This document shows positions 53,247 to 64,000 of a stretch of 64,000 nt of DNA, piece after piece. The position numbers and the translations under genes are program-made. A model generated the notes under the pieces. It was given only the letters and a program-made list of their open reading frames with translations, did not search any database and had not been told where the DNA came from. The DNA is from Scolanthus callimorphus (Eukaryota; Cnidaria; Anthozoa; Actiniaria; Edwardsiidae): contig JAWWUD010000060.1 of the NCBI GenBank assembly GCA_033964015.1, positions 124,001 to 188,000 of the forward strand, in the 5' to 3' direction. The stretch's first letter is position 1. Each line of letters begins with the position of its first letter.

Positions 53247-56200
53247 GACGCAGTTTAGTTGGTACAGTGCTGAGTCATTCCTTTTTTTCTCAACGGGTTG
53301 AACAAATGCTGACTCTTCTGCATGCGACCATTTTTTTTAGTCCCCAAAAATAACGCTATTAGTAAATTACTCCAACGTCGAACAAGATCCTTATATACAA
53401 AGCAGCGAAGTTACAACGCTTTAAAGTTTTGAGTTTGCTGTTCGAACTCTTTGATGCGTATCAAATGTCGAAATTTCAGTGACGTGAACTTGTTTGATTG
53501 AGTAGAGAAAATAAATAGCGAGACGAGCAAAATTGTCTATTAACCGTTCAAATCAAAATAAGAGTGGGAAAAATGCGCGAGTATGTAGTACATAATAGGG
53601 CATGTAGTTGCACGGGATAAATAACAAATTTGTAATATGTTATCACTGGTCCCATTGCCTGATTGCATTTTTAAATCGCACCGGGGGGTTGAGGAAAAGA
53701 GCAAATGGCTCCTTTAAAAATATTCACACTAATTGGACCAGTGTTTTGATTGAGAGGGGTTAGTACTCAATCAAATGGCCTGAAACTGACTATGAAGAAA
53801 AGTCTAAACGTACAAGAGGTAAAAATATTTTTCCCGGATTTTGTGACATTATTTCATCGCGAAGTTCTACGAGTAGTCAATTGATACCCCGGCCCCCCGG
53901 CCCCCGGGACAGAGCGGGGAATTTAACATTCGCTAAGTGTTAAAATGTTATTATTTTCCCGGTCACCAAGGGACGTGTCTCCGGGACACTTTTGCAACAT
54001 GGCAAAGCGCGCCCTTATTTTGATAAACGCATTTCATCATCAACCCTAGCCTGAATTTCAGCTGTCTTTTCTTCCTACACTCCAACGTTGCGTGACGGCT
54101 GAAATTCGATCCCAGAGAAAAGATAAACGTTTCATTTTCTGTGTATAGTTAAGGTTATTCCCCTGTTTTGCACGGCGCACGCTGTTCTGCGCATGGACGC
54201 GCGATCAATTCGTTCGAAAATGACGCAATCGAGCGGGCGCGCAAGCTAAATATCCCCATTTGAGCGAGAAACTCGCTTTTTGGGATATTGCGCGAAAACA
54301 AGACCCCCATTTTTTATTTTACCATTTTGATAAGACTATCCTTCCCCTGTTATAAAAAAAGTTTAAAGAAATTCCCACGACAAGTTTTTGAGCTATCGTC
54401 ATAAAAGAGCGGTGCGCACATTTTTGCACATTTTCAAGAGTAGCGTCAACACACATAGAAAATTAAACATTTCAATGTTCGTCCTAGGTAGTGAAGCATC
54501 CAACAGTTCTGTTCAAACCTGCAAGCGAACTGGGTTGCTTCATTAGTGAGCGTTTTATCACAATTTTCTTGTTTCGCACGTATTCCTTCACAAAATAGCC
54601 CCCAGGCACTAAAAATGGGGTATGTTTGCGCCATCAGAATTTCTAAACGAGCATGGGCACCCCCTCTTTTTATTTCATATTTTCATTTCTTATATACTAA
54701 ATAGTAAATATACAAATTAAGAAAAAAATTCCTCGACAAGTTTTATTTCAGGGGAATTACCTTAAAATAAAGCTTGTAGGTTTTATTTTTCATGCGCGCA
54801 ATGTGCGCGACAAATGACGAAATTATTATTATAACATAGCTCCATTCTAACACGCGCTCTGATTGGCTGGTTTTTCATGAACAAAAAATAAATGGAGCAC
54901 GCGTACGGAGCACGCTCGCGCTTGTGGCGGGAATTCCAAGCGAGCAAAATTAAGTTCTCTACTTCTCTACTACGTCGATCAAGTGAAAATGTTGAAGAGG
55001 AAATTGGCTATGGTGGAAGAAAACAGAGATGGCTACAGCCTGAATTTAGAATCATCTTTCCTTTCTGAAGAAACTAAAAGCTAGCTGATATCAATTAATC
55101 ATTGTCGTTTTTGCTGAATGCACTTGGGAAGACTGGGTCCAGTCGCGCGCGGGCTAGTGTGGGCATTTTAGCGTGGTTACCAGGCCGAAATCAATGGTGG
55201 ACACGGACAGATCGAGAATTCGAGTCTCTGTGATTCCTGCAAGTTTTCATTCAAAATTTCAAAGTTTTCTTGCTACATTTGCCCAAATTCTTATCAAAAG
55301 AGGATCTCCTATTACTTCCTTATAAGGTAAATCATTCCAAATATGGTTTTGGCCGTGAGGTGTTGAAAAACGACAATTTTTGGTTGGAGATTGATTCATA
55401 TTTCTCACTGGAACGCAGGCGTAGGAGACGCAAGCGCTAGGCAAGTGTGAAGCAGAAGCCTTATGAACATTTATTGATGAAACGCAAGGTATCGATTTTC
55501 TTATGCGCTTACAACTGCGCTTGCATTCTAGTATGATATTTCGATAATCTTGCGCTTGCACTTGCTGTTCCAGTGAGAACAAAGGCGATTCTCGTTCCCG
55601 CGGTCTCCTGGGTAATCTTACCCAGTATCCCTTTCGGGCGCCTAACACTGCCACCCAGCAAGCATTTCGGGCTTGGTTGCACATTCCAGCATGGCTGCCA
55701 GAGAGAAATACCGACGTTGAAAACTGTGTGAACATATTTACTACCTAAACTAGAAGTATCTATTGAGATAGTGAGTGCTCGAGCGGAAAGGTACTCTCTC
55801 TTGAAAGTGTTTTGTTTCCATCCTAGTGTATAAAAACTGAGTCGTCTGAATGTTGTGAACATTCCATGGAATTTAATAAATCATTCAACTGTATACATAA
55901 TCAGGTTGTTGATTAGTATCTGAAGCCAGTGAAGGATGCCATAACATCAACAATTTGTAGCTGCTTCAGGAATGTTTCTAGAGTTCTCACAAACAGTCCA
56001 GAAAAAAGCACTCTTGTTACTACTGAACTTTGGGTCTGTTAAACAAAGTATTCTTTTATCATAGAATTTTACTCGTAACAATTGGACATAAACAGTTGAT
56101 GCAACGTTTCTGCAGAGTGATTTGTATTAACATGTGAACATCTCCTGTGACTTCTGCTGCAGTTATCGAACTATAGGAGGGGTGTAGACACTTGCATGTT

Positions 56201-57277
56201 AAATATCAATGTATATGTATGTTTCTGGAATCAGGTTCGTGTGAATATAATTTCTAAAGCAGGATTTTCCATTGCAGTAGCTTCGTTTCCTGTTTTGGTA
56301 GAATATTCTAGCTGTGGGGCCATTTTCTTGATTCAGTTTGTTCCAAGTAAATATTCTTTGAACTTGTAATGCATAAGATACTCTCTTTAACCAGTTTTTA
56401 GATATTGTTTGACCAAGTCAGTCATTTCTGTTCTTGAGATAATTATTCCCATAATAATAGACACTGGTGTCTTACAAATTAAAGCTTGGTGTCTTTTACA
56501 CTCTGTAAAAGCTTCCAGATCCTCTGTTGATTGTCTTCATTCAAATAATTCTGTCACAATTTTTCATAATAATATAACAACGTGGCGCCTTGTTCCATAA
56601 TTGTACAACAACTTCTTGTACATATCAAATTTGTAAATGTTGATTGGAAGCAATGGTAACAGTTAACTTTGCCTCCTGTGACTGTTTTTTTTTTTCTCTC
56701 TCTCTCTGCCATGATAATAAACAGTGTCATTCCCTTGATTTGTTGCTTGCTCACAGGGCACCAGTGTACTATACATGTCCAGTCTTGTTATCATTTTCCA
56801 TAGGAAAAATTCACCATAGGAAAAATTCAACTTGTGACCACTGCAGAGTATGTTGTTACGGATGATTCATTATGCCACTAGGCTGGATCTACAAAAGAAA
56901 GGAAGAATAAAAAATAAGTTAAAATAAGAAAAAAAAAAGGAAATTACAATTATTATAGTTTACTTACCTGGGCAAACACAATGGATTTAAATGACGATTA
57001 TTGCATAACGGCGACAGTGCTATTTTTGGAACATCTTTTGCCCCAATTAGTGTATTCAGCTTAATGTAAGCTGTGGCAACTGTACCAAAAAAGATTGGAT
57101 GATTATAGCTTTTAATAGCTCATTTTGGTAATCTGGTCCACAGGCAATTGAAGTGTGAATAGTACAAGTGTTGGGAAATTCCCTACTGGCATTTTATTCG
57201 GCATTATTACTGCTATGTACTACAGCAGCTATACTATTTGCTGCTCGATTATATTGATAGTCCTTTGCTAATTGATT
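53247..57277. other. Intergenic, no gene supported
   Basis: Contains a C/G-rich stretch near 53890, a partial copy of the TAGCCTGAATTTCAG repeat (about 54047), an inverted repeat with TTCTCACTGGAACGCAGGCG / TGTTCCAGTGAGAAC ends and CAAGCGC motifs (about 55399-55580), and T-rich tracts near 56688. The right end is presumably the 3' flank of the Helitron-type element, but its exact terminus was not identified. Confidence 0.4.
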
Positions 57278-60200
57278 CTATATACTATTAAATGCACTGC
57301 AAGTTTCTAGTGCTATCATTTCAAGTCTTTTTTCCTCATCTAGACGATATTGTAAGCTTGGTGCTGATTTTAAGCCAGATAAACGTTGGTAGGTCATTGG
57401 TTCTATAACACAAGAAGATAAAGCCTTTACTCTGCTTAAACCAACATATGAAAGACCAAAAGTTGTTTCTTTCTTTCCAATATCAACCCAGGCTTTGGGT
57501 AATGTCAGGCCTTGGCTTTTATGGATGGTTATAGCCCATGCAAGTTTAAGAGGCAACTGCTGCCTTTCATGAATGCCATCTCCTAAATGAGCTGATACAG
57601 TTATAGGGCATATTGGCACACAAGATGGAGTTGTGTCGCTTATAGATGGACCTCTATAGTTATCAAACTGAATAATTACTGCAATGGGTAAATCAGGAGG
57701 CTGGTGATCTGTCTGATAGATTATACCTCTCACAATTCCTGTAGCTCCATTACACAGACCAACACTAGGCCATAAATTCATGGTTAGCATTACTTTAGCA
57801 CCTTTTGCTAAAACAATGAAAGGTTCTAAGCCGGACATTTCATCAGGTTTAACTTTTTTTGCCAGTGCTGAGGAATGACGAGCATTAATATTGGCAATTG
57901 TTTCTCCAAGTTTCTTGAGCTGGTCATAATTGTAATTACCAACTTCGTCATTACTGTAGAACAACCTTGTTGCATTTTCAAACTCCTCTAAGTGTGGGAG
58001 TTTTACTGGTTGGCGGGTTAACAGCAAGTTCCAGTCATCAACAGTTGATTCACCTTTGCGCAACCGTGAAAGTAAATCACGGAATTTCACTTGATCTGGG
58101 TCAGAGCCCTGAACACGCTGATTGACAGTGAGTTTAACAACTTTATCAAACATTCTGTATGCAAGATAACCCTGTTCGCCAATACTATTACTTGGCTTAG
58201 CATGGTAAAGAGGCTTGTCACCTACAGGTGGTAACTGACCAGGATCTCCTGTCAAAATTATTGAAAATCCTCCAAAGGGCTGATCGTAATGACCTGTAAC
58301 CTGTTTACAACGTTTGTCTATCCAACCAAACATAACTTGGCCTAACATTGAGTACTCATCAATGATTATGTACTCTTTACCCTTAAGAGTTTCTTGCAAT
58401 CTGCTCAAGCTTTGTCCTGCAAGGTCTTTATTGCCTCTTGGTCCAACAGGAAGTTTTAACAGGGAATGGATAGTAACTCCTTGTATGTTAAATGAGGCTT
58501 TGCCAGTTGTAGCAGTTACTGCACACTTGTGTTTTAAAAGTGCACGAACAGCATTAATGAGATAGCTTTTTCCAGTTCCAGCTACTCCATTTAAAATAAG
58601 GCATAGAGATTCCTTGTTGTTTGAAAAATCCTCAGAATGGGACTTTATGATATTATATGCCATGTCTTGCATTTCACTAAATGTAGCAGTGTCAACAGTT
58701 TCATAATTTGGCTGAGCATTTGATATGCTCTGTTCCTTTTTCACTTTGACCCAGGTTGGCATTTCACCAATCTGTTGTTCAGTATAATGGCTTCTGTCTT
58801 GGTGCCAGTCATAATCTACCTCTAAACCATCATGGGACTTTTGAAATGGTGTGTGAAGGTCACATAAGATCATCCATTCCTCTCGGATATTTGTGTTGGG
58901 TTCTAAATTATCACTTTCATCGTCTATATCTTGTTGGCTTTTGATAACTTCTTGAAGTTTGTCAAACCAATCTGGTACATTTTTTTGTGCATATGATGTT
59001 TCAAGGAATTCATGCCATTTTTCAATGAAATTCTCATTTGATGGTTCTAAATTATCCCATGCATTATCTTGTGATATTTTCCAAGGCTTGTATCTTATTA
59101 ACTGATATTTACAATAAAGTGAGAAATTTGGCCCTTTTGGATTTGAGGAGTATGTAGGGAAAACCCTTGGTATTACATTATCAGGCTGTTTAGTGAGCTT
59201 CTTATTTACAACTTTGTACTTGGTTGCAAATTCTACAAAATTTAGGTTATTTATTTCTGGTGATTTGTCATAATCAACTCGATTAGCATAAACATCTAGA
59301 AGGGAATTCTCTGAGCAAACCTGAGCTTTGTCAATAGATGTTTTTTTCAACTTGCGAGACCCATTTAAACTAACAGGTATGACATTGAATGATGAACTGT
59401 GAAATTTCAAGGAAAGCAGGTGATGCATTATCTCTTGTGCAGCATAATCTCTTTCACCAAGTGTTTTCATGATCACCTTTTTGATGGCTCTATGAGGACT
59501 GCTATTATTTGCTGCACTATTAACAATTGTATTAAATGCTGTTTTTAACAATGGTGAACGGGGCTCACCTTTAGCTGCATATTTGGTGAGGTATTCCACA
59601 CATGCATAGTGGTCAATAACTACTTGGATATCACAGTTTGCTCGCCAGGTTTGTAATTGGAGCTGTTGATTGCTATTTAAACGGGAATCATTTCTTGCAG
59701 TTATAATCTTTGCTCTGTATTGGATTTCATTACTCTTGCTATGAACAGGTTCAAATACTAATTTAGTTTGAGGGCAATGCTCAATAGGGAAATTAAACCG
59801 GCATTTCAATTCCTTCTCATTGTTCCGTTTTCTTAGACAATAGCCACTGCTGCATCGAGTGTGACGCTGAACCATGTTCAGTAAATCACAATAATCTGAG
59901 TCCATATCATATTGTAGAATATCTTTGTAATTCTTTTGGCAAGGATGTATCTCTGGTCTAACCCACATGTCTTCTTCTGGGGGATTAGGATTGATGGTGG
60001 TGAGCAACCAATCTACATACTGACATGCTGTCTCAGCAGCTTTATTACCAGCAACTATTTCTTCATCTAGGCTTGTAGCATCTTCAAGATCATGATCATG
60101 CTCATCTTTGTATTTCTGGGCCAAAAAACCCTTAAGTGCAATCTTAGTAAGCTCACATAAGCCTGGGTCATTTTTCAGCTTAGCTGTACCATGGCAGTGA

Positions 60201-63200
60201 ATACTACCCCGACCTTGGTACTCAAACCTGTACCAGTGCCACTTAGCATCAAGAGTATTGTACAGCCAGTGTTTAATAAAGCTGTCTAGTCGCTGAGTGA
60301 AAAACCAATCAACAATGTGTGGATTGCTTATAACATTCTGGCGTCTGTCTGTGCTAGTGCTGGCAGTGTCACCAAATAAAGCATGCAGCTGTGGCCAGTG
60401 CATATCAGCAGCGGAAAATGTAAAAAAGAATGTTGGTGTACCAACAGTGGTCACAATGGCTTTAAGGTCTTCTCTAACCTTATGCCAATATGCATTTGTG
60501 CCAGAAATGTTTGCAACATATCTAGAAACCTTTGACATGAATGCTGCTGAGTTATTATTAGCGGCCATCTCTTGTAACTCATCAATTGTCATATGTGCCT
60601 CGCCTGGATTTTGTTTTAAAAATATCCCACTTTGCTGTAAGGTACGCTTTCTCTGAATCATGTCAAAAGCCCAGTATGAAAACCTTGGGTGGCTAGCAAA
60701 GCGATAATTCCACTGACCACAATTGGCCTCTGCAAATTTTAGTAAATGTTTGATACTTTCATGAAGTGACACATCTCTGACAACTGATGGATTAGTTGGA
60801 TCACCCTTCCCATCAGGAAATAATGTAGGGAATGCCATGGTGGCAAGAAATGGCGTATTGTACTCATTTATAGGGGCATCATCATTAGAAGGCCAATTCA
60901 TAGGTTTGTCTGCAGAGAGTTGATTCTTAATTGCTTCCAATTCTTGCTGTTGCTGTTGACCAACTGGTAAAAAGGTACTCATTTCTGTTGATTTGTCATA
61001 TACAATATCATCTACATTTTCTCCACTTGGGCCCAGGTCTGGCTCATTTGTTTCTTCTATTAAAATTTCATTATCAGACTCAACAGTCAAAAGGCTAGAG
61101 GGAATACCATTATCTGGTAAGCAATTCAAAGCATTGCTATCAATGTTTACATCTGCATAATGTGGATTATTCTGTATAAGCCAGAGAAGAGCATTATGTA
61201 CTTTTTGCTTTCTTACATTGACATCTTTAAATGTGTTGTCTTTTCCTTTGACTTTCACTATAATCACAGATAAATCCTTAGGATATCTTGGCAAAGTGGA
61301 TGCAAGTTCTTTTACATTTTGTGGCAAGTTTATACAATGGCCAGAATAACCTCTTTGACCACCAGGTTTAATATATATCCGCATTATAGGCAATGCACGA
61401 GCAATCAACATTTCCTCAGTTTGAGTTAATCCTTGTAACTCTTGTGGCACTGGGCTAGGGACCATTGAATTTTCAACAGAAAATGCCTTCGGTATTTGCT
61501 TATCTCTTGCACAACGTAAACAATTATAGGAATCAGATGGTTTCAACAATCCTTTCAATGGCCACACCTCTTTGCAAATTACACACTGATTCATACAGTA
61601 TTCAAGAGATTTATGGAAGTTCCTCATGTTTAATTTTGCCCAAGGTTGTTCATGCAAAGGACCATCTAATGCTGAGTTAAATCTGTTTAAGTAAATTTGC
61701 TGGGGGTCAGATGCAAATGTTCTCTGTGATATTTTATCTATATTAGTGTGATTTGTACACCCTTTCATGTTTTTTGGCTGAGAATAATTATTAGCCACAT
61801 TCAAGTCTGTTTGATTATTACCATCGACACTGGTTTCATGCGTCTGAGTATTTTGTTCTTTATTTGCCATTTTCTTAGCCTGATATTGTTCCCTTCTCTT
61901 TGCCAGTCTTTTTGCCCTGGCCTCTGGAGACTCACAAGATCTATATTCTCTTTTCTTTGCCAGTTTCTCTTCCCTGGCATCTGGCGACAGAACAGATCTT
62001 TTTATTTTGTCATATTCTCTTTTCTTTGCCAGTTTCTCTTCCCTGGCTTCCGGAGAATCACAGGCATTTTTTAATATTCTGTATGCCCTTTTTCTTGACA
62101 ATCGTAATTCCCTAGCATCTTTTGTCTCTAAAAGTCTAGCCTTTAAACATCGAAATGTGTTTTTCTTGGCTCTATTGTCACTTTGTACAGCCGAGACATA
62201 ATGTAACCCATTTATGTATCCTAAGAAAACTGCAGTTCTATCTGCATTTGGAACATCTGTAACAGGAGCAATAATCTTTGCTGGTGACCCTTCAGCAGAG
62301 TCAGTTATATGAATAACACAGTTGAATGAATTAGCTACAGCTTGTATAATAATGTTATCACACCATGTCTGTGGTTGAGACATTTCCATTATGTAATTTT
62401 GCCATGAATCATCTCCTAAACTTTCTACATACAGCTCTGGATAGTTATTCAAGTGATTAATTCCAGCCATGCGTATTTCATGGTGCTGTTCAGGTTCGCC
62501 AAAATGCTGATGTGAAAAAGCTCGAAAAAAGCAGGAGCCATCACCACCTACGTCAAAAGGCATTAAACCAATCAATGCTAGCTTTTGGTCTAGCATATTC
62601 CATGGTGTAATAATTTGATTGCTTGCACTATTACAGTACATACCTCCTCTTAAAGTCTGTGAACCACAATATAAGGTTTGGCTCAATATATCATTGTTAG
62701 GACAGAAATACTTCTTTGAATTTCTTTTACACAAAGTCTTAGTCCTTGTAATGTAACAAAAGTAACTGAAAAAGTTCACATTTCTTTTGCTAAAAGCTGC
62801 AAAACAGTGTTTGTAATTACTGGCAATAATGTAAAGCTTGGATGAATTAGGGACCTCTTTTTTGATCAGAAGTTTCAGCTTCTTTCTTAGTTTTCTCTTG
62901 CCTAACAGTTGCATAATTTTTTTCTCTGGAAATCTAGATGGCTCACGGCCCCTCTTTTGTCTCTTGAAATCTTTAGTACGTTTTCTAACAGAGCTCCTGA
63001 AATAACTCTGCATACTATTATTGATATTTCCTTCTGTATGATTAACAGTTTCATCACATAAAAGTACAGAACTACCTGAGTATGAGGTCATCACAGCTTT
63101 CAAAGTAGTGTTTTCACTGGTAGTGTCAGTTGACAATGTTGTGTAAAGCTCATTGTTACTGCAGTATAATGACTGGTTTGCACCCATGTCGGGTTTATCA

Positions 63201-63796
63201 TTATGCCATGTTAGGCATTGAGTTATTTTGCTTGGCTGGTTCTTTACCCAAAGCCATACAGCCATCAGACAATGGGTTTTGGACTGTTCATTTGATCCCA
63301 TACGCCACACAGTCCATAGGCGAAGGGTTAGATTGTATAGTATTGTAGGCTGATTTTTTACCCAAAGCCATACAGCCATCAGGCTATGGGGTTTGGACTG
63401 TTCATTTGATCCCATGCGCCACCAGTCCAGAGGCGAAGGGTTAGTTTGTATACCCGCCGTAATAGGCATTGGGTTGATTTGATTACCCGCCTTCATAGGC
63501 ATTGGGTCAGTTTGACAATCCCACACCGGGGATAATAATCCCTCCAAGTCGGAGGAGACCTGATTATTGCAGGCAACCCCCAAAATATGGGGAGATTTGG
63601 TAAAACCAAACGTGTTGTGTTCGATGGCCACCGTCGGACTCGCAAATCGTCTTATTAGTCGTCGAGAAATCTGCTGTGAAAATGATCTCATACCAGTGAA
63701 TAACATGCTTTGAAAGCTGTGATAGCTTTCAAGAATAGAACTAAAGTGATTCATAACGTTTATACTTACCGAATTCCCAGAAATTTCCACAAACAC
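57278..63796 (-). CDS. Helitron/Helentron-type replicase: OTU, STPR repeats, HUH Rep, PIF1-like helicase
   Basis: 2172 codons, uninterrupted. This would be the single protein that nicks, unwinds and moves the element by rolling-circle replication. Order: non-conserved N-terminus (about 1-390) with an in-frame 38-residue duplication; OTU cysteine-protease-like domain (about 415-535) with D419, C422 in [10 protein letters not shown] and H532 in GLHYVS; STPR-like 23-residue basic repeats (about 550-645); cysteine-rich region CxxC..CxxC (about 730-775), then [20 protein letters not shown], as in other Helitron proteins; Rep with HUH motif H1200-C-H1202 and the two catalytic-type tyrosines Y1402 and Y1406 in EYLTKYAAK; helicase with Walker A GVAGTGKS (K1743), Walker B IIIDEYSM (D1813, E1814) and [12 protein letters not shown] splice donor on the minus strand at 63764-63769 suggests that the true 5' end may be spliced, so the start at 63796 is uncertain. 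Key residues are all present. Confidence 0.93.
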   Translation of the reverse strand: MFVEISGNSVSINVMNHFSSILESYHSFQSMLFTGMRSFSQQISRRLIRRFASPTVAIEHNTFGFTKSPHILGVACNNQVSSDLEGLLSPVWDCQTDPMPMKAGNQINPMPITAGIQTNPSPLDWWRMGSNEQSKPHSLMAVWLWVKNQPTILYNLTLRLWTVWRMGSNEQSKTHCLMAVWLWVKNQPSKITQCLTWHNDKPDMGANQSLYCSNNELYTTLSTDTTSENTTLKAVMTSYSGSSVLLCDETVNHTEGNINNSMQSYFRSSVRKRTKDFKRQKRGREPSRFPEKKIMQLLGKRKLRKKLKLLIKKEVPNSSKLYIIASNYKHCFAAFSKRNVNFFSYFCYITRTKTLCKRNSKKYFCPNNDILSQTLYCGSQTLRGGMYCNSASNQIITPWNMLDQKLALIGLMPFDVGGDGSCFFRAFSHQHFGEPEQHHEIRMAGINHLNNYPELYVESLGDDSWQNYIMEMSQPQTWCDNIIIQAVANSFNCVIHITDSAEGSPAKIIAPVTDVPNADRTAVFLGYINGLHYVSAVQSDNRAKKNTFRCLKARLLETKDARELRLSRKRAYRILKNACDSPEAREEKLAKKREYDKIKRSVLSPDAREEKLAKKREYRSCESPEARAKRLAKRREQYQAKKMANKEQNTQTHETSVDGNNQTDLNVANNYSQPKNMKGCTNHTNIDKISQRTFASDPQQIYLNRFNSALDGPLHEQPWAKLNMRNFHKSLEYCMNQCVICKEVWPLKGLLKPSDSYNCLRCARDKQIPKAFSVENSMVPSPVPQELQGLTQTEEMLIARALPIMRIYIKPGGQRGYSGHCINLPQNVKELASTLPRYPKDLSVIIVKVKGKDNTFKDVNVRKQKVHNALLWLIQNNPHYADVNIDSNALNCLPDNGIPSSLLTVESDNEILIEETNEPDLGPSGENVDDIVYDKSTEMSTFLPVGQQQQQELEAIKNQLSADKPMNWPSNDDAPINEYNTPFLATMAFPTLFPDGKGDPTNPSVVRDVSLHESIKHLLKFAEANCGQWNYRFASHPRFSYWAFDMIQRKRTLQQSGIFLKQNPGEAHMTIDELQEMAANNNSAAFMSKVSRYVANISGTNAYWHKVREDLKAIVTTVGTPTFFFTFSAADMHWPQLHALFGDTASTSTDRRQNVISNPHIVDWFFTQRLDSFIKHWLYNTLDAKWHWYRFEYQGRGSIHCHGTAKLKNDPGLCELTKIALKGFLAQKYKDEHDHDLEDATSLDEEIVAGNKAAETACQYVDWLLTTINPNPPEEDMWVRPEIHPCQKNYKDILQYDMDSDYCDLLNMVQRHTRCSSGYCLRKRNNEKELKCRFNFPIEHCPQTKLVFEPVHSKSNEIQYRAKIITARNDSRLNSNQQLQLQTWRANCDIQVVIDHYACVEYLTKYAAKGEPRSPLLKTAFNTIVNSAANNSSPHRAIKKVIMKTLGERDYAAQEIMHHLLSLKFHSSSFNVIPVSLNGSRKLKKTSIDKAQVCSENSLLDVYANRVDYDKSPEINNLNFVEFATKYKVVNKKLTKQPDNVIPRVFPTYSSNPKGPNFSLYCKYQLIRYKPWKISQDNAWDNLEPSNENFIEKWHEFLETSYAQKNVPDWFDKLQEVIKSQQDIDDESDNLEPNTNIREEWMILCDLHTPFQKSHDGLEVDYDWHQDRSHYTEQQIGEMPTWVKVKKEQSISNAQPNYETVDTATFSEMQDMAYNIIKSHSEDFSNNKESLCLILNGVAGTGKSYLINAVRALLKHKCAVTATTGKASFNIQGVTIHSLLKLPVGPRGNKDLAGQSLSRLQETLKGKEYIIIDEYSMLGQVMFGWIDKRCKQVTGHYDQPFGGFSIILTGDPGQLPPVGDKPLYHAKPSNSIGEQGYLAYRMFDKVVKLTVNQRVQGSDPDQVKFRDLLSRLRKGESTVDDWNLLLTRQPVKLPHLEEFENATRLFYSNDEVGNYNYDQLKKLGETIANINARHSSALAKKVKPDEMSGLEPFIVLAKGAKVMLTMNLWPSVGLCNGATGIVRGIIYQTDHQPPDLPIAVIIQFDNYRGPSISDTTPSCVPICPITVSAHLGDGIHERQQLPLKLAWAITIHKSQGLTLPKAWVDIGKKETTFGLSYVGLSRVKALSSCVIEPMTYQRLSGLKSAPSLQYRLDEEKRLEMIALETCSAFNSI
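61880..62145 (-). repeat. STPR-like 23-residue coding repeats
   Basis: Three to four copies of [19 protein letters not shown] units spaced 23 residues (69 bp), the last spacing shortened to 19. STPR repeats are a basic DNA-binding module. Confidence 0.7.
63234..63461 (-). repeat. 114-bp in-frame tandem duplication in the N-terminal region
   Basis: Two copies of a segment encoding [21 protein letters not shown], 38 codons apart. A smaller repeat (NPMP.TAG / NQINPMP) follows at about 63450-63515. Confidence 0.75.
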
Positions 63797-63941
63797 GTCG
63801 CTTCACTTCTGTTGAGTGTTGTGAAATAGCAGCAGAACACGCTTCGTCGAGAAACCAAATTATGGTATACCAAACTGCGTGGCCGACAGGACCTGGTAAC
63901 AGGCTACTTTTGCATGCAATCAAACGGGTACCCTGTGGCAT
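63741..63941 (-). CDS. Possible 5' exon of the Helitron-type gene (uncertain)
   Basis: An open minus-strand frame reads up to a good donor (GTAAGT, plus-strand 63764-63769) at FWEFG. It overlaps the first codons of the long ORF in another frame. It may be a first coding exon or 5' UTR that splices into the long ORF downstream. No acceptor was fixed and no motif is recognised. Confidence 0.25.
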   Translation of the reverse strand: MPQGTRLIACKSSLLPGPVGHAVWYTIIWFLDEACSAAISQHSTEVKRRVCGNFWEFGKYKRYESL

Positions 63942-64000
63942 GTTGCCGCCAGCCCGCCCAAAATCTATTCCGTCTCACATATCATCGTACTGCGCATGCG
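63942..64000. other. Window edge, no feature seen
   Basis: The 5' end of the Helitron-type element may lie here or beyond the window. Confidence 0.3.

Noticed and set aside
54986..55083. 31-codon frame starting MLKRKLAMVEENRDG
   Set aside because: Too short, no context, no family recognised.
55259..55862. 158- and 117-codon minus-strand frames
   Set aside because: They overlap a CAAGCGC-type inverted repeat and each other; consistent with chance open frames in a repeat.
56870..57277. 3' terminus of the Helitron-type element
   Set aside because: No convincing CTRR end with preceding hairpin was found on the minus strand, so no boundary is claimed.

Overview
This window is animal nuclear DNA, most likely from an anthozoan cnidarian such as a stony coral. 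The reasons are one host gene cut into 41 small exons with GT-AG introns, an AT-rich background, and very dense short inverted-repeat transposons, with a copia element and a Helitron-type element. The taxon is an inference; no sequence search was possible.

Host gene. Positions 8384-52135 (+) hold one complete gene for the DNA mismatch-repair protein MSH6 (MutS homologue 6). I traced all 41 coding exons by conserved MutS/MSH6 motifs, splice sites and reading phase. They sum to 4109 nt, one base short of 1370 codons, so the product would be 1369 aa against about 1360 in human MSH6. The missing base lies in exon 26 and creates an in-frame TGA: an assembly error, a broken allele, or a site bypassed by alternative splicing. 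Order along the protein: PCNA-binding motif at the N-terminus, PWWP domain, acidic/basic linker, mismatch-binding domain (Phe-Tyr-Glu), connector, lever/clamp, and the ATPase with Walker A, Walker B and the STHYH motif.

Transposons. The introns make up about 90% of the gene and are largely mobile DNA. Intron 7 holds a young Ty1/copia element (17612-22234; LTRs differ at 3 sites; 5-bp target duplication) with a half-tRNA primer site and a gag ORF that starts inside the LTR; its pol is split by a frameshift. Intron 6 holds a 2.06-kb TIR element with two ordered direct-repeat blocks. Other introns hold hAT-like, piggyBac-like, Mutator-like, Harbinger-like and TA-target palindromic elements, a 5'-truncated LINE tail and three minisatellite-like arrays.

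Flanks. 1-8383 has no supported gene: it holds a piggyBac-like element, a tRNA-like sequence, several palindromic elements and the MSH6 promoter region with an E2F-like site. 53014-57277 has candidate poly(A) signals and repeats only. 57278-63796 (-) is a single 2172-codon ORF of a Helitron/Helentron-type rolling-circle transposon with an OTU protease-like domain, 23-residue STPR-like repeats, a cysteine-rich region, an HUH Rep nuclease and a PIF1-like helicase. It appears intact and is the main mobile-element gene of the window.
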